The notes below the pieces were generated by a model that saw nothing but the letters and a program-made list of their open reading frames with translations, was not told the origin of the DNA and did no database searches. The translations under genes and the position numbers were made by a program. A stretch of DNA of 64,000 nucleotides from Savagea serpentis (lineage in GTDB: Bacteria; Bacillota; Bacilli; Bacillales_A; Planococcaceae): positions 164,618 to 228,617 of the forward strand of contig NZ_JADKPV010000003.1 in NCBI RefSeq assembly GCF_015351395.1. Direction: 5' to 3'. Below, in pieces: positions 8,021 through 16,907 of this stretch (positions are counted from its first letter, which is position 1; each line of letters begins with the position of its first letter).

Positions 8021-9100
8021 CTAATTCGACTGTTGAATTGTTTGAATCAATTGTGCGATTCGATTGCCCACTTCAGATGTAGAGCCATCACCCCCTAAAT
8101 CAGGCGTTAACACTTCACCTTCTACAAGTAAATGTTCAATCGCTTGAATGAGAACAGCGCCTTCATCCGTTAAATCGAAATGATCTAACATCTGGCTCGC
8201 TGACCAAATCGCAGCGAGAGGATTCGCTTTCCCTTGTCCAGCAATATCTGGAGCTGACCCATGAACGGGTTCAAACATCGATGGAAAAGCACGCTCTGGA
8301 TTAATATTTGCACCTGCGGCAAGACCCATTCCTCCTGCGATTGCTGCTCCGATATCCGTCATAATGTCGCCAAATAAATTGGATGTGACGACGATTTCAA
8401 AACGTCCCGGATCATTGATCATATGCATCGCCGCTGCATCTACTAAATAGGAATATGTCGTAACGTCTGGATAATCTTTTGCGATTTCTTCAAATAACTC
8501 ATCCCAAAAGACCATAGAATACTGCAAAGCATTTCCTTTACTAATACTCGTTAACGTTTTCTTTTCACGACGCGCTAGTTCAAATGCATAACGCATGACA
8601 CGCTCTGTTCCGTGACGTGAGAATACTCCTGTTTGTAAAGCGACTTCTTGAGGCTGACCACGATACAACCATTCTCCCGCTCCCGCATACTCACCTTCTG
8701 TATTTTCGCGAATAAAGGTCATTTGAATATTATCAACCGTTCCTTCTTTCAATACAGTCGGTGCACCATTCAATAAACGAATCGGGCGTAAATTAATGTA
8801 TTGGTCAAATTGCTTCCGAATAATTAATAATAAATCCCATAATGAGACGTGATCCGGTACACCAGGATATCCAACTGCACCTAAATAAATAGCGTCAAAC
8901 TCACGCAATACGTCCATGCCATCTTCAGGCATCATCCGTCCTTCACGTAAATAATATTCACAACCCCACGGTAAATGAACGAATTCAAATTGAATTCCCT
9001 TTTCTTGCAGTGTCGTTAAAGCTTCAATTGCCTTAATTCCTTCAGCAATCACCTCAGGACCAATCCCGTCCCCTGCAATTACTGCAATTCGATAAGTCAT
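8021..9100 (-). CDS. Tartrate/D-malate-type decarboxylating dehydrogenase (TtuC/YcsA family)
   Basis: This is a 359-residue beta-decarboxylating dehydrogenase of the isopropylmalate/isocitrate superfamily; TtuC and YcsA relatives oxidise tartrate or D-malate with NAD. The N-terminal AVIAGDGIGPEV motif, the INLRPIRLL and FIRENTEGEYAG substrate loops, and the Mg-binding Asp in SNLFGDIMTDIGA are all present. The start has AAAGGAGGAGAG directly upstream. It follows the split transketolase genes in the operon. Presence of a hydroxyacid dehydrogenase suggests that a C4 or related hydroxyacid is an intermediate or a co-substrate of the pathway (inference). Confidence 0.85.
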   Translation of the reverse strand: MTYRIAVIAGDGIGPEVIAEGIKAIEALTTLQEKGIQFEFVHLPWGCEYYLREGRMMPEDGMDVLREFDAIYLGAVGYPGVPDHVSLWDLLLIIRKQFDQYINLRPIRLLNGAPTVLKEGTVDNIQMTFIRENTEGEYAGAGEWLYRGQPQEVALQTGVFSRHGTERVMRYAFELARREKKTLTSISKGNALQYSMVFWDELFEEIAKDYPDVTTYSYLVDAAAMHMINDPGRFEIVVTSNLFGDIMTDIGAAIAGGMGLAAGANINPERAFPSMFEPVHGSAPDIAGQGKANPLAAIWSASQMLDHFDLTDEGAVLIQAIEHLLVEGEVLTPDLGGDGSTSEVGNRIAQLIQTIQQSN

Positions 9101-9132
9101 GTTCTCTCCTCCTTTTCTTTCATCTTGTCACA

Positions 9133-10077
9133 TCAAGCCTTGTTATAAAAGTCTTTTATTTTACGCACCATACAAGAAACAGATAAGCCATATTTCTCTA
9201 ATAATTGTTCATTAGGAGCCGATTCTGCATTGCGGTCTTCCACACCGATTCGTAACATCTTCGTTGGGTGCTGTTCGCCAAGCACTTCTGCTACTGCGCT
9301 TCCAAGCCCACCTAAAATACTATGTTCCTCAGCCGTTACGACGAGATTTGTTTTTTGAGCCGTTGCTAAAATCGCCGCCTCATCTAAAGGTTTAATCGTC
9401 GGCATGTGCACAACTTCAACTGAAATTCCTTCATCTGCTAACTGTTTTGCCGCTTCCAACGTACGACTTGTTTGTGTTCCAGTCGCAATAACCGATACAT
9501 CTGTCCCTTCTTTCAATGTTACCGCTCGGCCAATTTTAAAATCATAATCCTCAGCAAAAAGATAAGGATACTCATCTCGAGCTAAACGAATATAAACTGG
9601 TCCATCATAATCATTCGCAGCACGCATCGCTTTCTCCACTTCCACATTATCAGCAGGTGCAATGACGACCATATTTGCTAATGTTCTAAAAATCGCAATA
9701 TCTTCTAAAGCTTGATGCGTCTTCCCTGTTAATCCTGTCAATAAGCCACTATAAGCGCCAACCATTTTAACATCTAATCGTGGTTGAGCGATTTGTACTT
9801 GAATTTGATCCAACGCACGTTTTGATAAAAATGCTGCAAATGTTACAGCCCACGGTTGCAAACCTGTTGAAGCTAAACCTGAACAAACACTTAACATATT
9901 TTGCTCCGCAATTCCCATCTGTAAAAATTTTTCTGGTTTTTGATTCGCAACTACATCTGTTTTTGTTGAATTTGCTAAATCTCCGTCTACTGCGTACACC
10001 CGTGCATCTTTTTCAGCAAGCTCTAAAATGACTTTACTAAAGCGATCACGCATTGCGCCTTTTTGAATTTTTGTCAT
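9133..10077 (-). CDS. Transketolase, C-terminal (pyrimidine-binding and C) subunit
   Basis: Together with the gene before it this makes a two-subunit thiamine-diphosphate transketolase that moves two-carbon units between sugar phosphates. The 314-residue protein holds the Pyr domain (MGIAEQNMLSVCSGLA has the Glu that activates the cofactor) and the C-terminal domain (about 190-310). Its ATG overlaps the stop of the N-terminal subunit by four bases (ATGA), which fits stoichiometric translation. Split transketolases dedicated to unusual sugars are known in apiose and sulfoquinovose (sulfo-TK) degradation, so this pair is more likely catabolic than part of the core pentose phosphate pathway. Confidence 0.9.
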   Translation of the reverse strand: MTKIQKGAMRDRFSKVILELAEKDARVYAVDGDLANSTKTDVVANQKPEKFLQMGIAEQNMLSVCSGLASTGLQPWAVTFAAFLSKRALDQIQVQIAQPRLDVKMVGAYSGLLTGLTGKTHQALEDIAIFRTLANMVVIAPADNVEVEKAMRAANDYDGPVYIRLARDEYPYLFAEDYDFKIGRAVTLKEGTDVSVIATGTQTSRTLEAAKQLADEGISVEVVHMPTIKPLDEAAILATAQKTNLVVTAEEHSILGGLGSAVAEVLGEQHPTKMLRIGVEDRNAESAPNEQLLEKYGLSVSCMVRKIKDFYNKA

Positions 10078-10913
10078 CCTTCCATTCCCTCCGTTTCTAA
10101 TTCAGTTAATGCGAGTTGAAGTTCTTCTTGAGTCGGTACTTTCGAATGCCATAAATAAGCGCCTTCCATGAAACTTACTCCTTTTCCTTTAATCGTATTG
10201 GCAATAATGACAGTCGGTTTCCCTTTTGTTTCGCGCGCTTCTTTAAATGCTTGATCTAACGAGTCATAACAATGACCGTCTATAGAAATCACATGCCATC
10301 CAAATGCTTTCCAACGGTCTGACGGATCTTCCAGCGGTGCGTTGCGCGTCACTTGATCATCACTCCACCCAAATTGCTGAAGTCGGTTATTATCAACGAT
10401 ACAAACTAAATTATCGACACCATATTTTGAAGCAACATCTGCTGCTTCCCAAATTTGGCCTTCTTGTGATTCACCGTCCCCAATCATGCAGTACGTTCTA
10501 AACGATGCATTTTGTGCTTTTGCCCCTAGCGCCATACCTAACCCTGCAGACAAACCTTGTCCTAAAGAACCCGTTGACATATCTAAACCAGGAAGAAGCG
10601 TCATATCTGGATGCCCTTGTAAACGTGAATTTAAAGCATCGAAAGTTGTTAACTCTTCCATAGGCAAAAATCCACGATACGCTAATACAGTATATAGTGC
10701 GATAGCCGAATGACCTTTCGATAAAATAAAGCGATCTCTATTTTCTTTTCGTCCATCTTTCGAATCAATGTTCATCTCTTTAAAATATAAATAATTCAAA
10801 ACGTCTACTGCGGATAAAGGACCTCCGATATGTCCCGCTCCTGCATGATGAATCGTTTCAAGAATTGTGCTACGAATTTGCTTTGCTCTCGTTTCCAATT
10901 GTTTAATCTCCAT
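10074..10913 (-). CDS. Transketolase, N-terminal (thiamine diphosphate-binding) subunit
   Basis: The 279-residue protein carries the PP domain. ILSKGHSAIALY and the GDGESQEGQIWEAADVAS...DNNR stretch bind the diphosphate and Mg, and GHIGGPLSAVDVL is the standard N-terminal motif. It starts right after the stop of the phosphofructokinase-like gene (TAA then ATG) with GAGGAGG inside that gene. It needs the next gene product for activity. The pair is part of the LacI-controlled operon; the sugar phosphate it uses is unknown. Confidence 0.9.
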   Translation of the reverse strand: MEIKQLETRAKQIRSTILETIHHAGAGHIGGPLSAVDVLNYLYFKEMNIDSKDGRKENRDRFILSKGHSAIALYTVLAYRGFLPMEELTTFDALNSRLQGHPDMTLLPGLDMSTGSLGQGLSAGLGMALGAKAQNASFRTYCMIGDGESQEGQIWEAADVASKYGVDNLVCIVDNNRLQQFGWSDDQVTRNAPLEDPSDRWKAFGWHVISIDGHCYDSLDQAFKEARETKGKPTVIIANTIKGKGVSFMEGAYLWHSKVPTQEELQLALTELETEGMEG

Positions 10914-12011
10914 TTATACTTCCTCCTCATAAATCGTGTTCATATTTCGCCAAAAAGAATCAAATTGTTCATTCATTTGCAATGTTGAATCATCGTACCA
11001 ATCTTTTGGAACTTCGTGATCTTTATGAATAACTTGACTTAATGGAACTGTTTGGTAAAGCGCTTTCCCATTTAAAAAATAATTAGAAATCATTTGATTT
11101 CTTTTCCCTTTCATCATATGTTGAATGCCATATTGTCCTTGCTTATAAGCTAAGTCGACATCCATTGGAGACAATGATTGAATCGTACACCTTTGAAGTA
11201 TACCTGGATTTGTATATTTAATATCAATCGTAGAAATTGAAGTTTGTAGTAAACGTTTTAAAGTCTGACCGATTGTTTCATCTCTTTTTTGAGGATAAGC
11301 AACGACTCCTTCTGCTACTATGCAAACAATCGATTGCCCTCGCTGAATGGCATATAAAATCTCATTTAATAATTGATCATAAGAAACCGAAACTTCGGGA
11401 ATTAAAAGAATGGTATGGATTTTTTCATTACTCGCATGAATATATTGTTGGCAACTCGCTGCTAACCATCCGACAGTACGCCCCATCGTTTCCACAATTT
11501 CAATGGTTTGACGCTTACGGTAACTCAATATATCGTGCGACATATTGTGCAATGTTTCGGTTAAGTATTTGGCAGAACTTAAATAGCCAGGCGCAATCGT
11601 CGTGCCGAATATATCGTTATCGATCGTCTGTGGAAATCCAAAGATGATCGTGTCAGGACAATAATCACCAATCCGCTTTGTCAAACGCATCGTTCCATTG
11701 CCACCAATCATACAGACATAACGGATTTCCCACTTTTGAAAAATTGTACAACACCTTTGTAATTGTTCTTCCGATGGGCGATAGCGACTTGTTCCTAAAA
11801 TAGCTCCTGGCTTTTGTTTAATATGTTGATAAGGGGAAGGAGAAGAAAGAGAAATAATATCTTCATTCAATACTCCTTCAATCCCTCCTAATGCTCCTAA
11901 AACATGCATTTCAGAATAATTTGTTTCAATATAATCGACAATGCCTTGTAAAGTCGCATTCATAACTGCTGTTGGCCCGCCAGATTGCACAATGAGTATA
12001 TTTTTTTTCAT
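10914..12011 (-). CDS. Phosphofructokinase-like sugar-phosphate kinase with altered active-site motifs
   Basis: The 365-residue protein has the PFK fold: the N-terminal QSGGPTAVMNA loop, GGNGTM at 103-108, PQTIDND at 127-133 and ETMGRTVGWLAA at about 174-185. In ATP-dependent PFK the first motif is GGDGS, whose Asp helps bind Mg, and in pyrophosphate-dependent PFK it is GGDD. Here that Asp is Asn. The residue before TIDND is Gly in ATP enzymes and Lys in pyrophosphate enzymes; here it is Gln. The catalytic TIDND aspartates are kept. It is therefore a PFK paralogue, perhaps with a different sugar phosphate or phosphoryl donor. It sits between LacI and the split transketolase, so it probably makes the transketolase substrate. 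Confidence 0.8.
   Translation of the reverse strand: MKKNILIVQSGGPTAVMNATLQGIVDYIETNYSEMHVLGALGGIEGVLNEDIISLSSPSPYQHIKQKPGAILGTSRYRPSEEQLQRCCTIFQKWEIRYVCMIGGNGTMRLTKRIGDYCPDTIIFGFPQTIDNDIFGTTIAPGYLSSAKYLTETLHNMSHDILSYRKRQTIEIVETMGRTVGWLAASCQQYIHASNEKIHTILLIPEVSVSYDQLLNEILYAIQRGQSIVCIVAEGVVAYPQKRDETIGQTLKRLLQTSISTIDIKYTNPGILQRCTIQSLSPMDVDLAYKQGQYGIQHMMKGKRNQMISNYFLNGKALYQTVPLSQVIHKDHEVPKDWYDDSTLQMNEQFDSFWRNMNTIYEEEV
11054..11067. promoter_or_regulatory. LacI-type operator inside the PFK-like gene
   Basis: GGTAAAGCGCTTTC, identical over 16 nt (with two preceding T) to the operator next to the operon promoter at 17975-17988. Palindromes centred on CG are typical of LacI/CcpA targets. It may act as an intragenic road-block or loop partner. 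Confidence 0.45.
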
Positions 12012-12029
12012 AATATGCAGTCCTTTTTA

Positions 12030-13019
12030 TTAAGTAGATTGACGAATCATCAAAGTAGGGTTAAATTTCAAATTTTTATTTTGGACAGGAATCCCTTGAA
12101 TTTTATTTACGATTAATGAAATACATGCTGCGCCTATTTCTGGAATGGGTTGTGCTACAGATGTTAAAGTTGGCTGAACAATTGTTGCAATCGACGTATC
12201 GTCGTATCCGACAATTGCTAAATCTTCCGGAATCTCAAAATCTAAATCTCTTGCAGCTCGAATGGCACCCGCTGCAAGCAAGTCATTACAAGCGAAGATC
12301 GCTGTAGGTCGCTTCGCATCACTTAACAAACGACGAGTTTCCTTAATCGCTTCTTCGACATGTTCCACACCTTCAATATATTTAAAATTAGGCCATAATG
12401 GAATTTCCTGTTCTTCCAAATAGGTGTTGAAACCACGTATTCTTTCACGGTTTGACCATAAGTCACGTCCGAGTATACCGATATATTGATGCCCCTGTTC
12501 CACAAGATGTTGCGCTGCTAAATATCCACCATAGTAATCATCATTTGCTACAGACATAACTGCAAATTCTGGTAGTTCACGTGCTACAATCACAACAGGT
12601 ATATTCCGTTCAATCAATGTTTCAACAGGTTTCATCTGTTCAAAACCAGATGCTAGTATAAATCCATCCACTTGTTTTTGAATGAGTAAATCAATATACT
12701 CGCTTTCTTTTACTGAACTATAATCTGTATTACAAATCACGACATTATAATCAAGATCTTTCGCGCTATCTTCAATGCTTCTTGCGAGTTCAGCAAAGAA
12801 AGGGTTTGCTAAATCAGGAATTAATAACCCGAGTGTATTCGTATTTTTACCTGTCAATGCTGTTGCGATAATGCTCGGTCGATAATTTAACTCTTTCATT
12901 ACCGCCAAAACATTTTCTCGTGTTTCTACACTGATGCGTCCTTTATTATTAATAACTTTCGAAACCGTCGCAATCGACACACCTGCTTTTTCTGCAATGT
13001 CATAAATCGTCACTTTCAA
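12030..13019 (-). CDS. LacI family transcriptional regulator
   Basis: A 329-residue repressor with an N-terminal helix-turn-helix (TIYDIAEKAGVSIATVSKVIN, hinge helix near residue 50) and a periplasmic-binding-protein-like sugar domain (TLGLLIPDLANPFFAELA to the C-terminus). I prefer TTG at 13019, which has GGTGG 8 nt upstream and puts the HTH at residue 3 as usual; the GTG at 13031 overlaps that ribosome site. It lies inside the TRAP/transketolase operon and presumably represses it through the GGTWAAGCGCTTW palindromes, released by the pathway sugar (inference). Confidence 0.9.
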   Translation of the reverse strand: MKVTIYDIAEKAGVSIATVSKVINNKGRISVETRENVLAVMKELNYRPSIIATALTGKNTNTLGLLIPDLANPFFAELARSIEDSAKDLDYNVVICNTDYSSVKESEYIDLLIQKQVDGFILASGFEQMKPVETLIERNIPVVIVARELPEFAVMSVANDDYYGGYLAAQHLVEQGHQYIGILGRDLWSNRERIRGFNTYLEEQEIPLWPNFKYIEGVEHVEEAIKETRRLLSDAKRPTAIFACNDLLAAGAIRAARDLDFEIPEDLAIVGYDDTSIATIVQPTLTSVAQPIPEIGAACISLIVNKIQGIPVQNKNLKFNPTLMIRQST

Positions 13020-13043
13020 AAAACTTACCACCCTTTCACATCA

Positions 13044-14054
13044 CTAGTCGTTCGGTTTCACCACTATCTTAATATCATTATGTGAAAGTGTCGTCGCACG
13101 TTGCATCGCTTCTTGCACTTCTTTCATAGGAAATATAGAAGTAATGAGGAGAGAAGCCTCGTGCGGATATTGTTCAAGAATTTTTAAAGCTAACGGGAAC
13201 GTATGAACATAACGATAAACCGTTTTTAAATCAATTTCCTTTTGAATCATTTGAATAATATCTAATGGCACTTCTTTCGAAGGGAATCCGACTGCTACAA
13301 TTGTACCACCTTTTTTTGTCACTCGAACAGCTTCATTTAAAGCTACTCCAGATCCAGATGTTTCTATGACGACATCAAATGATTCATCCACACATTTTTC
13401 ATGGCGAACATTAAGAGCATGCATCGCTCCAATTTTCTTTGCTACTGTTAACCGATCCTCTTGAAAATCTCCTACAGTAATTTCCCCCGCTCCAAAAGCG
13501 CGAGCGGCGAGAACAGTCACTAAACCTACAGGCCCCATGCCCGATATATAAACGGTCTGACCAGGTTTCAAATCCGCTCTTCTTAAAGCATGGATTCCTA
13601 CAGATAAAGGCTCCGCTAAAGTAGCAATTTCAAAATTCAATTCATCTACTATCGGAAATACGACGCGACTTGGCACAGTTACAATTTGCTTTAATAAGCC
13701 TGGGTTTGGAGGTGTCGATAAAAAATACATCGCTTCACATAAGTGATATCGTCCTTCTCTACAATAAGAACAAGTTTCGCAATGAATCCCTGGTTCTATG
13801 ATGACACGATCTCCTACTTGAATAGTCGTTACGGAAGAGTCTACTTCAATCACGACCCCACTTGCTTCATGGCCCTGTACATGTGGAAATTGTACAGAAC
13901 GCTTGCCAATATGACCATGTTGATAATAGTGCACATCCGAACCACAAATTCCTACCGCTTCAATTCGAATTTTCACTTCTCCTACACCACATACTGGCTC
14001 CAATTGTTCTTGCACTTCCACTCGCTCTAAAGCGGTCAATACTGCTGCTTTCAA
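13044..14054 (-). CDS. Zinc-dependent polyol dehydrogenase (sorbitol/xylitol dehydrogenase-like)
   Basis: A 336-residue medium-chain dehydrogenase that would oxidise a sugar alcohol to a ketose with NAD. It has the catalytic-zinc Cys and the HYYQHGHIG loop in GICGSDVHYYQHGHIG, HEASG with the second zinc ligand, four structural-zinc cysteines in HCETCSYCREGRYHLC, and the Rossmann GMGPVG. The HYWQHGRIG-type loop is the mark of xylitol/sorbitol dehydrogenases. TTG at 14054 is chosen since AAAGGAG is 8 nt upstream; GTG at 14063 overlaps it. It directly follows the TRAP genes, suggesting that the imported compound is a polyol or sugar acid with a polyol end. Confidence 0.85.
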   Translation of the reverse strand: MKAAVLTALERVEVQEQLEPVCGVGEVKIRIEAVGICGSDVHYYQHGHIGKRSVQFPHVQGHEASGVVIEVDSSVTTIQVGDRVIIEPGIHCETCSYCREGRYHLCEAMYFLSTPPNPGLLKQIVTVPSRVVFPIVDELNFEIATLAEPLSVGIHALRRADLKPGQTVYISGMGPVGLVTVLAARAFGAGEITVGDFQEDRLTVAKKIGAMHALNVRHEKCVDESFDVVIETSGSGVALNEAVRVTKKGGTIVAVGFPSKEVPLDIIQMIQKEIDLKTVYRYVHTFPLALKILEQYPHEASLLITSIFPMKEVQEAMQRATTLSHNDIKIVVKPND

Positions 14055-14067
14055 ATCAATCACTCCT

Positions 14068-15342
14068 TTACTTTAATAGAGAAGGTAACCATGTTGATAA
14101 TGGTGGGAAATACGTAATAATTAATATATCTAACACTAATATTAAAATTAACGGAATCGCATACCGAGCGATTCGCACGATACTCAAATTGGTTAATTGA
14201 GACACGACGAATAAGTCAATCCCAACAGGCGGTGTCACTAATCCTAAAGCTAAATTCACAACCATGATGACGCCAAAGTGAACGGGATCTACACCTAAAT
14301 TAGTCGCCGTTCCAAACAATAGTGGCACTAATATTAAGATAGCTGCTCCACCTTCTAAAAACATTCCTGTAAAGAATAAAATAATATTAACGACTAGTAA
14401 AAATACGTACTTATTCGTAATGAATGAAGAAATTGTGTCGTAAATCATATCCGGTACACTATTGATTCCAATGAAGAAACCAAATAATCCTGCCGCACCG
14501 ATGACAAGCATAATAATCGAACTACTAATTGCACTATCTTTAAACACGACTGCTAATTGTGGAATTGTAATATCTCGATAAATGAATAAACCGACTACAA
14601 GTGCATAAACAACTGCTACGACTGACGCTTCTGTCGGGGTAAAGAAACCAGAATAAATACCTCCTAAAACAATGACAGGCATTAAAATTGCGAAGAAAGC
14701 TTCGAAAAATGCTTTCACAATACTTGGAAATGGTTGTTTTTCTGTTCCTTGATAACCGTTTTTCTTAGCGATAAAAAAGGCGCTAATTAATAAAGAAATT
14801 GTAATTAAAAATCCTGGTAAAATTCCAGCGATAAATAAATCACTAATAGAAACTTCGGCGGCCACTCCATATAAAATCATCGCGACACTCGGAGGTATAA
14901 TAATACCTAAAGCGCCTGCAACCGCTTGATTCGCTGCAGCATATTCAATTTTATAGCCTCTTGCTACCATCGCTGGAATTAAAATCGATCCGATGGCTGC
15001 AGTAGTTGCAGCGCCTGATCCTGAGATTGCTGCAAAAAACATTGATGTCACAATCGCTACCATCGCTAAGCCACCTGTAAAGTGCCCCACTAAAGAACTT
15101 GCAAAATTTACGAGTCGCTTCGACATGCTCCCAGCGCCCATGAGATTCCCCGCTAATATAAAGAACGGAATCGCCATTAAAGGAAATGAGTTTAAAGATA
15201 CAAAAATACGTTGTGGTACTGTTTCTAAAGGAATCACTTCATGCATCGTAATGCCGAGTACGGTAGAGAGCCCTAATGAAATCGCAATCGGTACTCCTAA
15301 AAACATTAAAACGAATAGTGAAATAAAAAATGCGATTAACAT
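14068..15342 (-). CDS. dctM: TRAP transporter large membrane subunit (DctM)
   Basis: A 424-residue membrane protein with about 12 spans that forms the sodium-driven translocation channel of a tripartite ATP-independent periplasmic transporter. Family markers include the N-terminal FLGVPIAISLG, FPLMAIPFFILAGNLM, SGSGAATTAAIG and NLALGLVTPPVGIDLFV stretches. It overlaps the end of dctQ by 7 nt and is followed after 13 nt by the polyol dehydrogenase. TRAP systems take up organic acids, sugar acids, polyols and sulfonates, so the substrate should be one of these. Confidence 0.92.
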   Translation of the reverse strand: MLIAFFISLFVLMFLGVPIAISLGLSTVLGITMHEVIPLETVPQRIFVSLNSFPLMAIPFFILAGNLMGAGSMSKRLVNFASSLVGHFTGGLAMVAIVTSMFFAAISGSGAATTAAIGSILIPAMVARGYKIEYAAANQAVAGALGIIIPPSVAMILYGVAAEVSISDLFIAGILPGFLITISLLISAFFIAKKNGYQGTEKQPFPSIVKAFFEAFFAILMPVIVLGGIYSGFFTPTEASVVAVVYALVVGLFIYRDITIPQLAVVFKDSAISSSIIMLVIGAAGLFGFFIGINSVPDMIYDTISSFITNKYVFLLVVNIILFFTGMFLEGGAAILILVPLLFGTATNLGVDPVHFGVIMVVNLALGLVTPPVGIDLFVVSQLTNLSIVRIARYAIPLILILVLDILIITYFPPLSTWLPSLLK

Positions 15343-15833
15343 GAAGTTTCATCCCCTTTCATCCAATGCTCTATTAAACTCGCGAGAGAATTTAATAACA
15401 TTAATCCTCCACCAATTGGGAGTGACATATAAATATATTTCATCGAAATGCCTGTTCCAGGTGCAATTTGATTTGTAAAATTAGACGCTAAATTCATGCC
15501 GTATACAATTAATACGATAAAAAACACAATCGAAAATAGATGCATCAAATAAAAACTAACTTCTTTCATCCAACCCTTTAATTGTTCAACGACAATTTCT
15601 ACAGAAATTAATTTGTTTTTCCGATGAGCAATCGCCGCACCTAACATAATCATAAAAATCATTAAAAAACGTGTTAATTCTTCAGACCAACTCAAAGAGG
15701 AGCCAATAAAGCGTGAAACAACTTGCCAAAACGTAATCATCGTAGTGAAAAACAAAGACAATGCTAATAAGTAACCGATAATTGTATTCACATGATCCAT
15801 TAAATTCAAATATACTTTCCCTATTTTTTTCAT
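15336..15833 (-). CDS. dctQ: TRAP transporter small membrane subunit (DctQ)
   Basis: A 165-residue protein with four membrane spans. The conserved SWSEELTRFLMIFMIMLGAA stretch after span 2 is diagnostic of DctQ. The frame is open to 15923, but GAGGAGGG just upstream supports ATG at 15833. It links the binding protein (upstream gene) and DctM (overlapping downstream gene) in the usual P-Q-M order. Confidence 0.9.
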   Translation of the reverse strand: MKKIGKVYLNLMDHVNTIIGYLLALSLFFTTMITFWQVVSRFIGSSLSWSEELTRFLMIFMIMLGAAIAHRKNKLISVEIVVEQLKGWMKEVSFYLMHLFSIVFFIVLIVYGMNLASNFTNQIAPGTGISMKYIYMSLPIGGGLMLLNSLASLIEHWMKGDETSC

Positions 15834-15865
15834 ATATTCCCTCCTCTTGAGTCCTCTGTTCATCA

Positions 15866-16888
15866 TTAATATTCGTAATTTTGAATACGTTCTATTAAAT
15901 CTTCTCCTAATTTCGGTGCCCACTTATTGTAAACGTCATCTACTTTCGCTTTGAAACTATCCTTATCTGGTTCTGTAATCGTAAGTCCTTCTGCTTCTAA
16001 AAATGCACGAGCCTCTTCAATTTTGTCCTGGTTAAATTGTCTTCCTTTTTCTACAGCTATTTGTGCTGCTTCTACTAATGATTTTTGTTGTTCTTCTGTT
16101 AAGCGATTAAATGAAGCTGTCCCGATAGAAATTGGCGCTGCACTAAAACGATCTTCTAATAAAGCGACACTTTCTTGCACTTCATAAATCTTTGATGACT
16201 TAATCGTCGCTAATGAATTAGAATGACCATCAATGACACCTTGTTGAAGAGCTGTAAACACTTCTGTCCAAGCCATCGGTGTAGGGTCCGCTCCGAATGC
16301 TTTCCACGTATCAATTTGAATTTCATTTTCTTGAACACGGATTTTCATTTTAGCGACATCTTCTACTTTTTGAATCGGTTGATTAGATGTCGTCGCAACA
16401 AAACCATTTTCAATCCAACCTAAAATTTTAACATTCGCTGCTTCTTCAAACATCGCATTCAATTCATCACCGATTTCACCGTCAAGCACTGCATAAACGT
16501 GCTCTCTATTATCAAATAAAAATGGTAAATCTAAAATATTAAATTCTTGATTCCAGTTCCCCATCGGTCCTGCTGACTGAATGGCCATATCGACCGCACC
16601 CATTCCCATTGATTCGAACACTTCTCGTTCTCCACCTAATGAGTTATTCGGATGAATTTTCACTGTCATTTGACCATCTGTAATTTTCTCTAACTCTTCT
16701 TGAAATGCCTTTGCTGTTAAACCGAACTTCGCATCTTCCGGTTCTGGAATACTCAAATCCAATACGACTTGCTTACCTGTACCTTCTTTTGAACCCGTAT
16801 CTTTTGGCTTCTCTTCCTTATCCCCTGAACAAGCTGCTAACATAAAAATCACCATTGTCATTAAAAAACCTGATACTATTTTTTTCAT
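15866..16888 (-). CDS. dctP: TRAP transporter substrate-binding lipoprotein (DctP)
   Basis: A 340-residue lipoprotein: the signal peptide ends in the lipobox MLAACSG, so it is tethered to the outer face of the membrane and delivers ligand to DctQM. The binding-cleft residues include the conserved Arg in KMKIRVQENEIQIDTWKAFG, the Arg that holds a carboxylate in most DctP proteins, and QQGVIDGHSNS. This Arg favours an acidic ligand such as a sugar acid. ATG at 16888 has GGGAGG upstream; the nine codons before it are not used. Confidence 0.9.
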   Translation of the reverse strand: MKKIVSGFLMTMVIFMLAACSGDKEEKPKDTGSKEGTGKQVVLDLSIPEPEDAKFGLTAKAFQEELEKITDGQMTVKIHPNNSLGGEREVFESMGMGAVDMAIQSAGPMGNWNQEFNILDLPFLFDNREHVYAVLDGEIGDELNAMFEEAANVKILGWIENGFVATTSNQPIQKVEDVAKMKIRVQENEIQIDTWKAFGADPTPMAWTEVFTALQQGVIDGHSNSLATIKSSKIYEVQESVALLEDRFSAAPISIGTASFNRLTEEQQKSLVEAAQIAVEKGRQFNQDKIEEARAFLEAEGLTITEPDKDSFKAKVDDVYNKWAPKLGEDLIERIQNYEY

Positions 16889-16907
16889 TGTAGTGCCTCC
16901 CATTTGA

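Noticed and set aside
11237..11647. Plus-strand frame of 136 codons within the PFK-like gene
   Set aside because: It is a shadow of a well-supported minus-strand enzyme and has no ribosome site.
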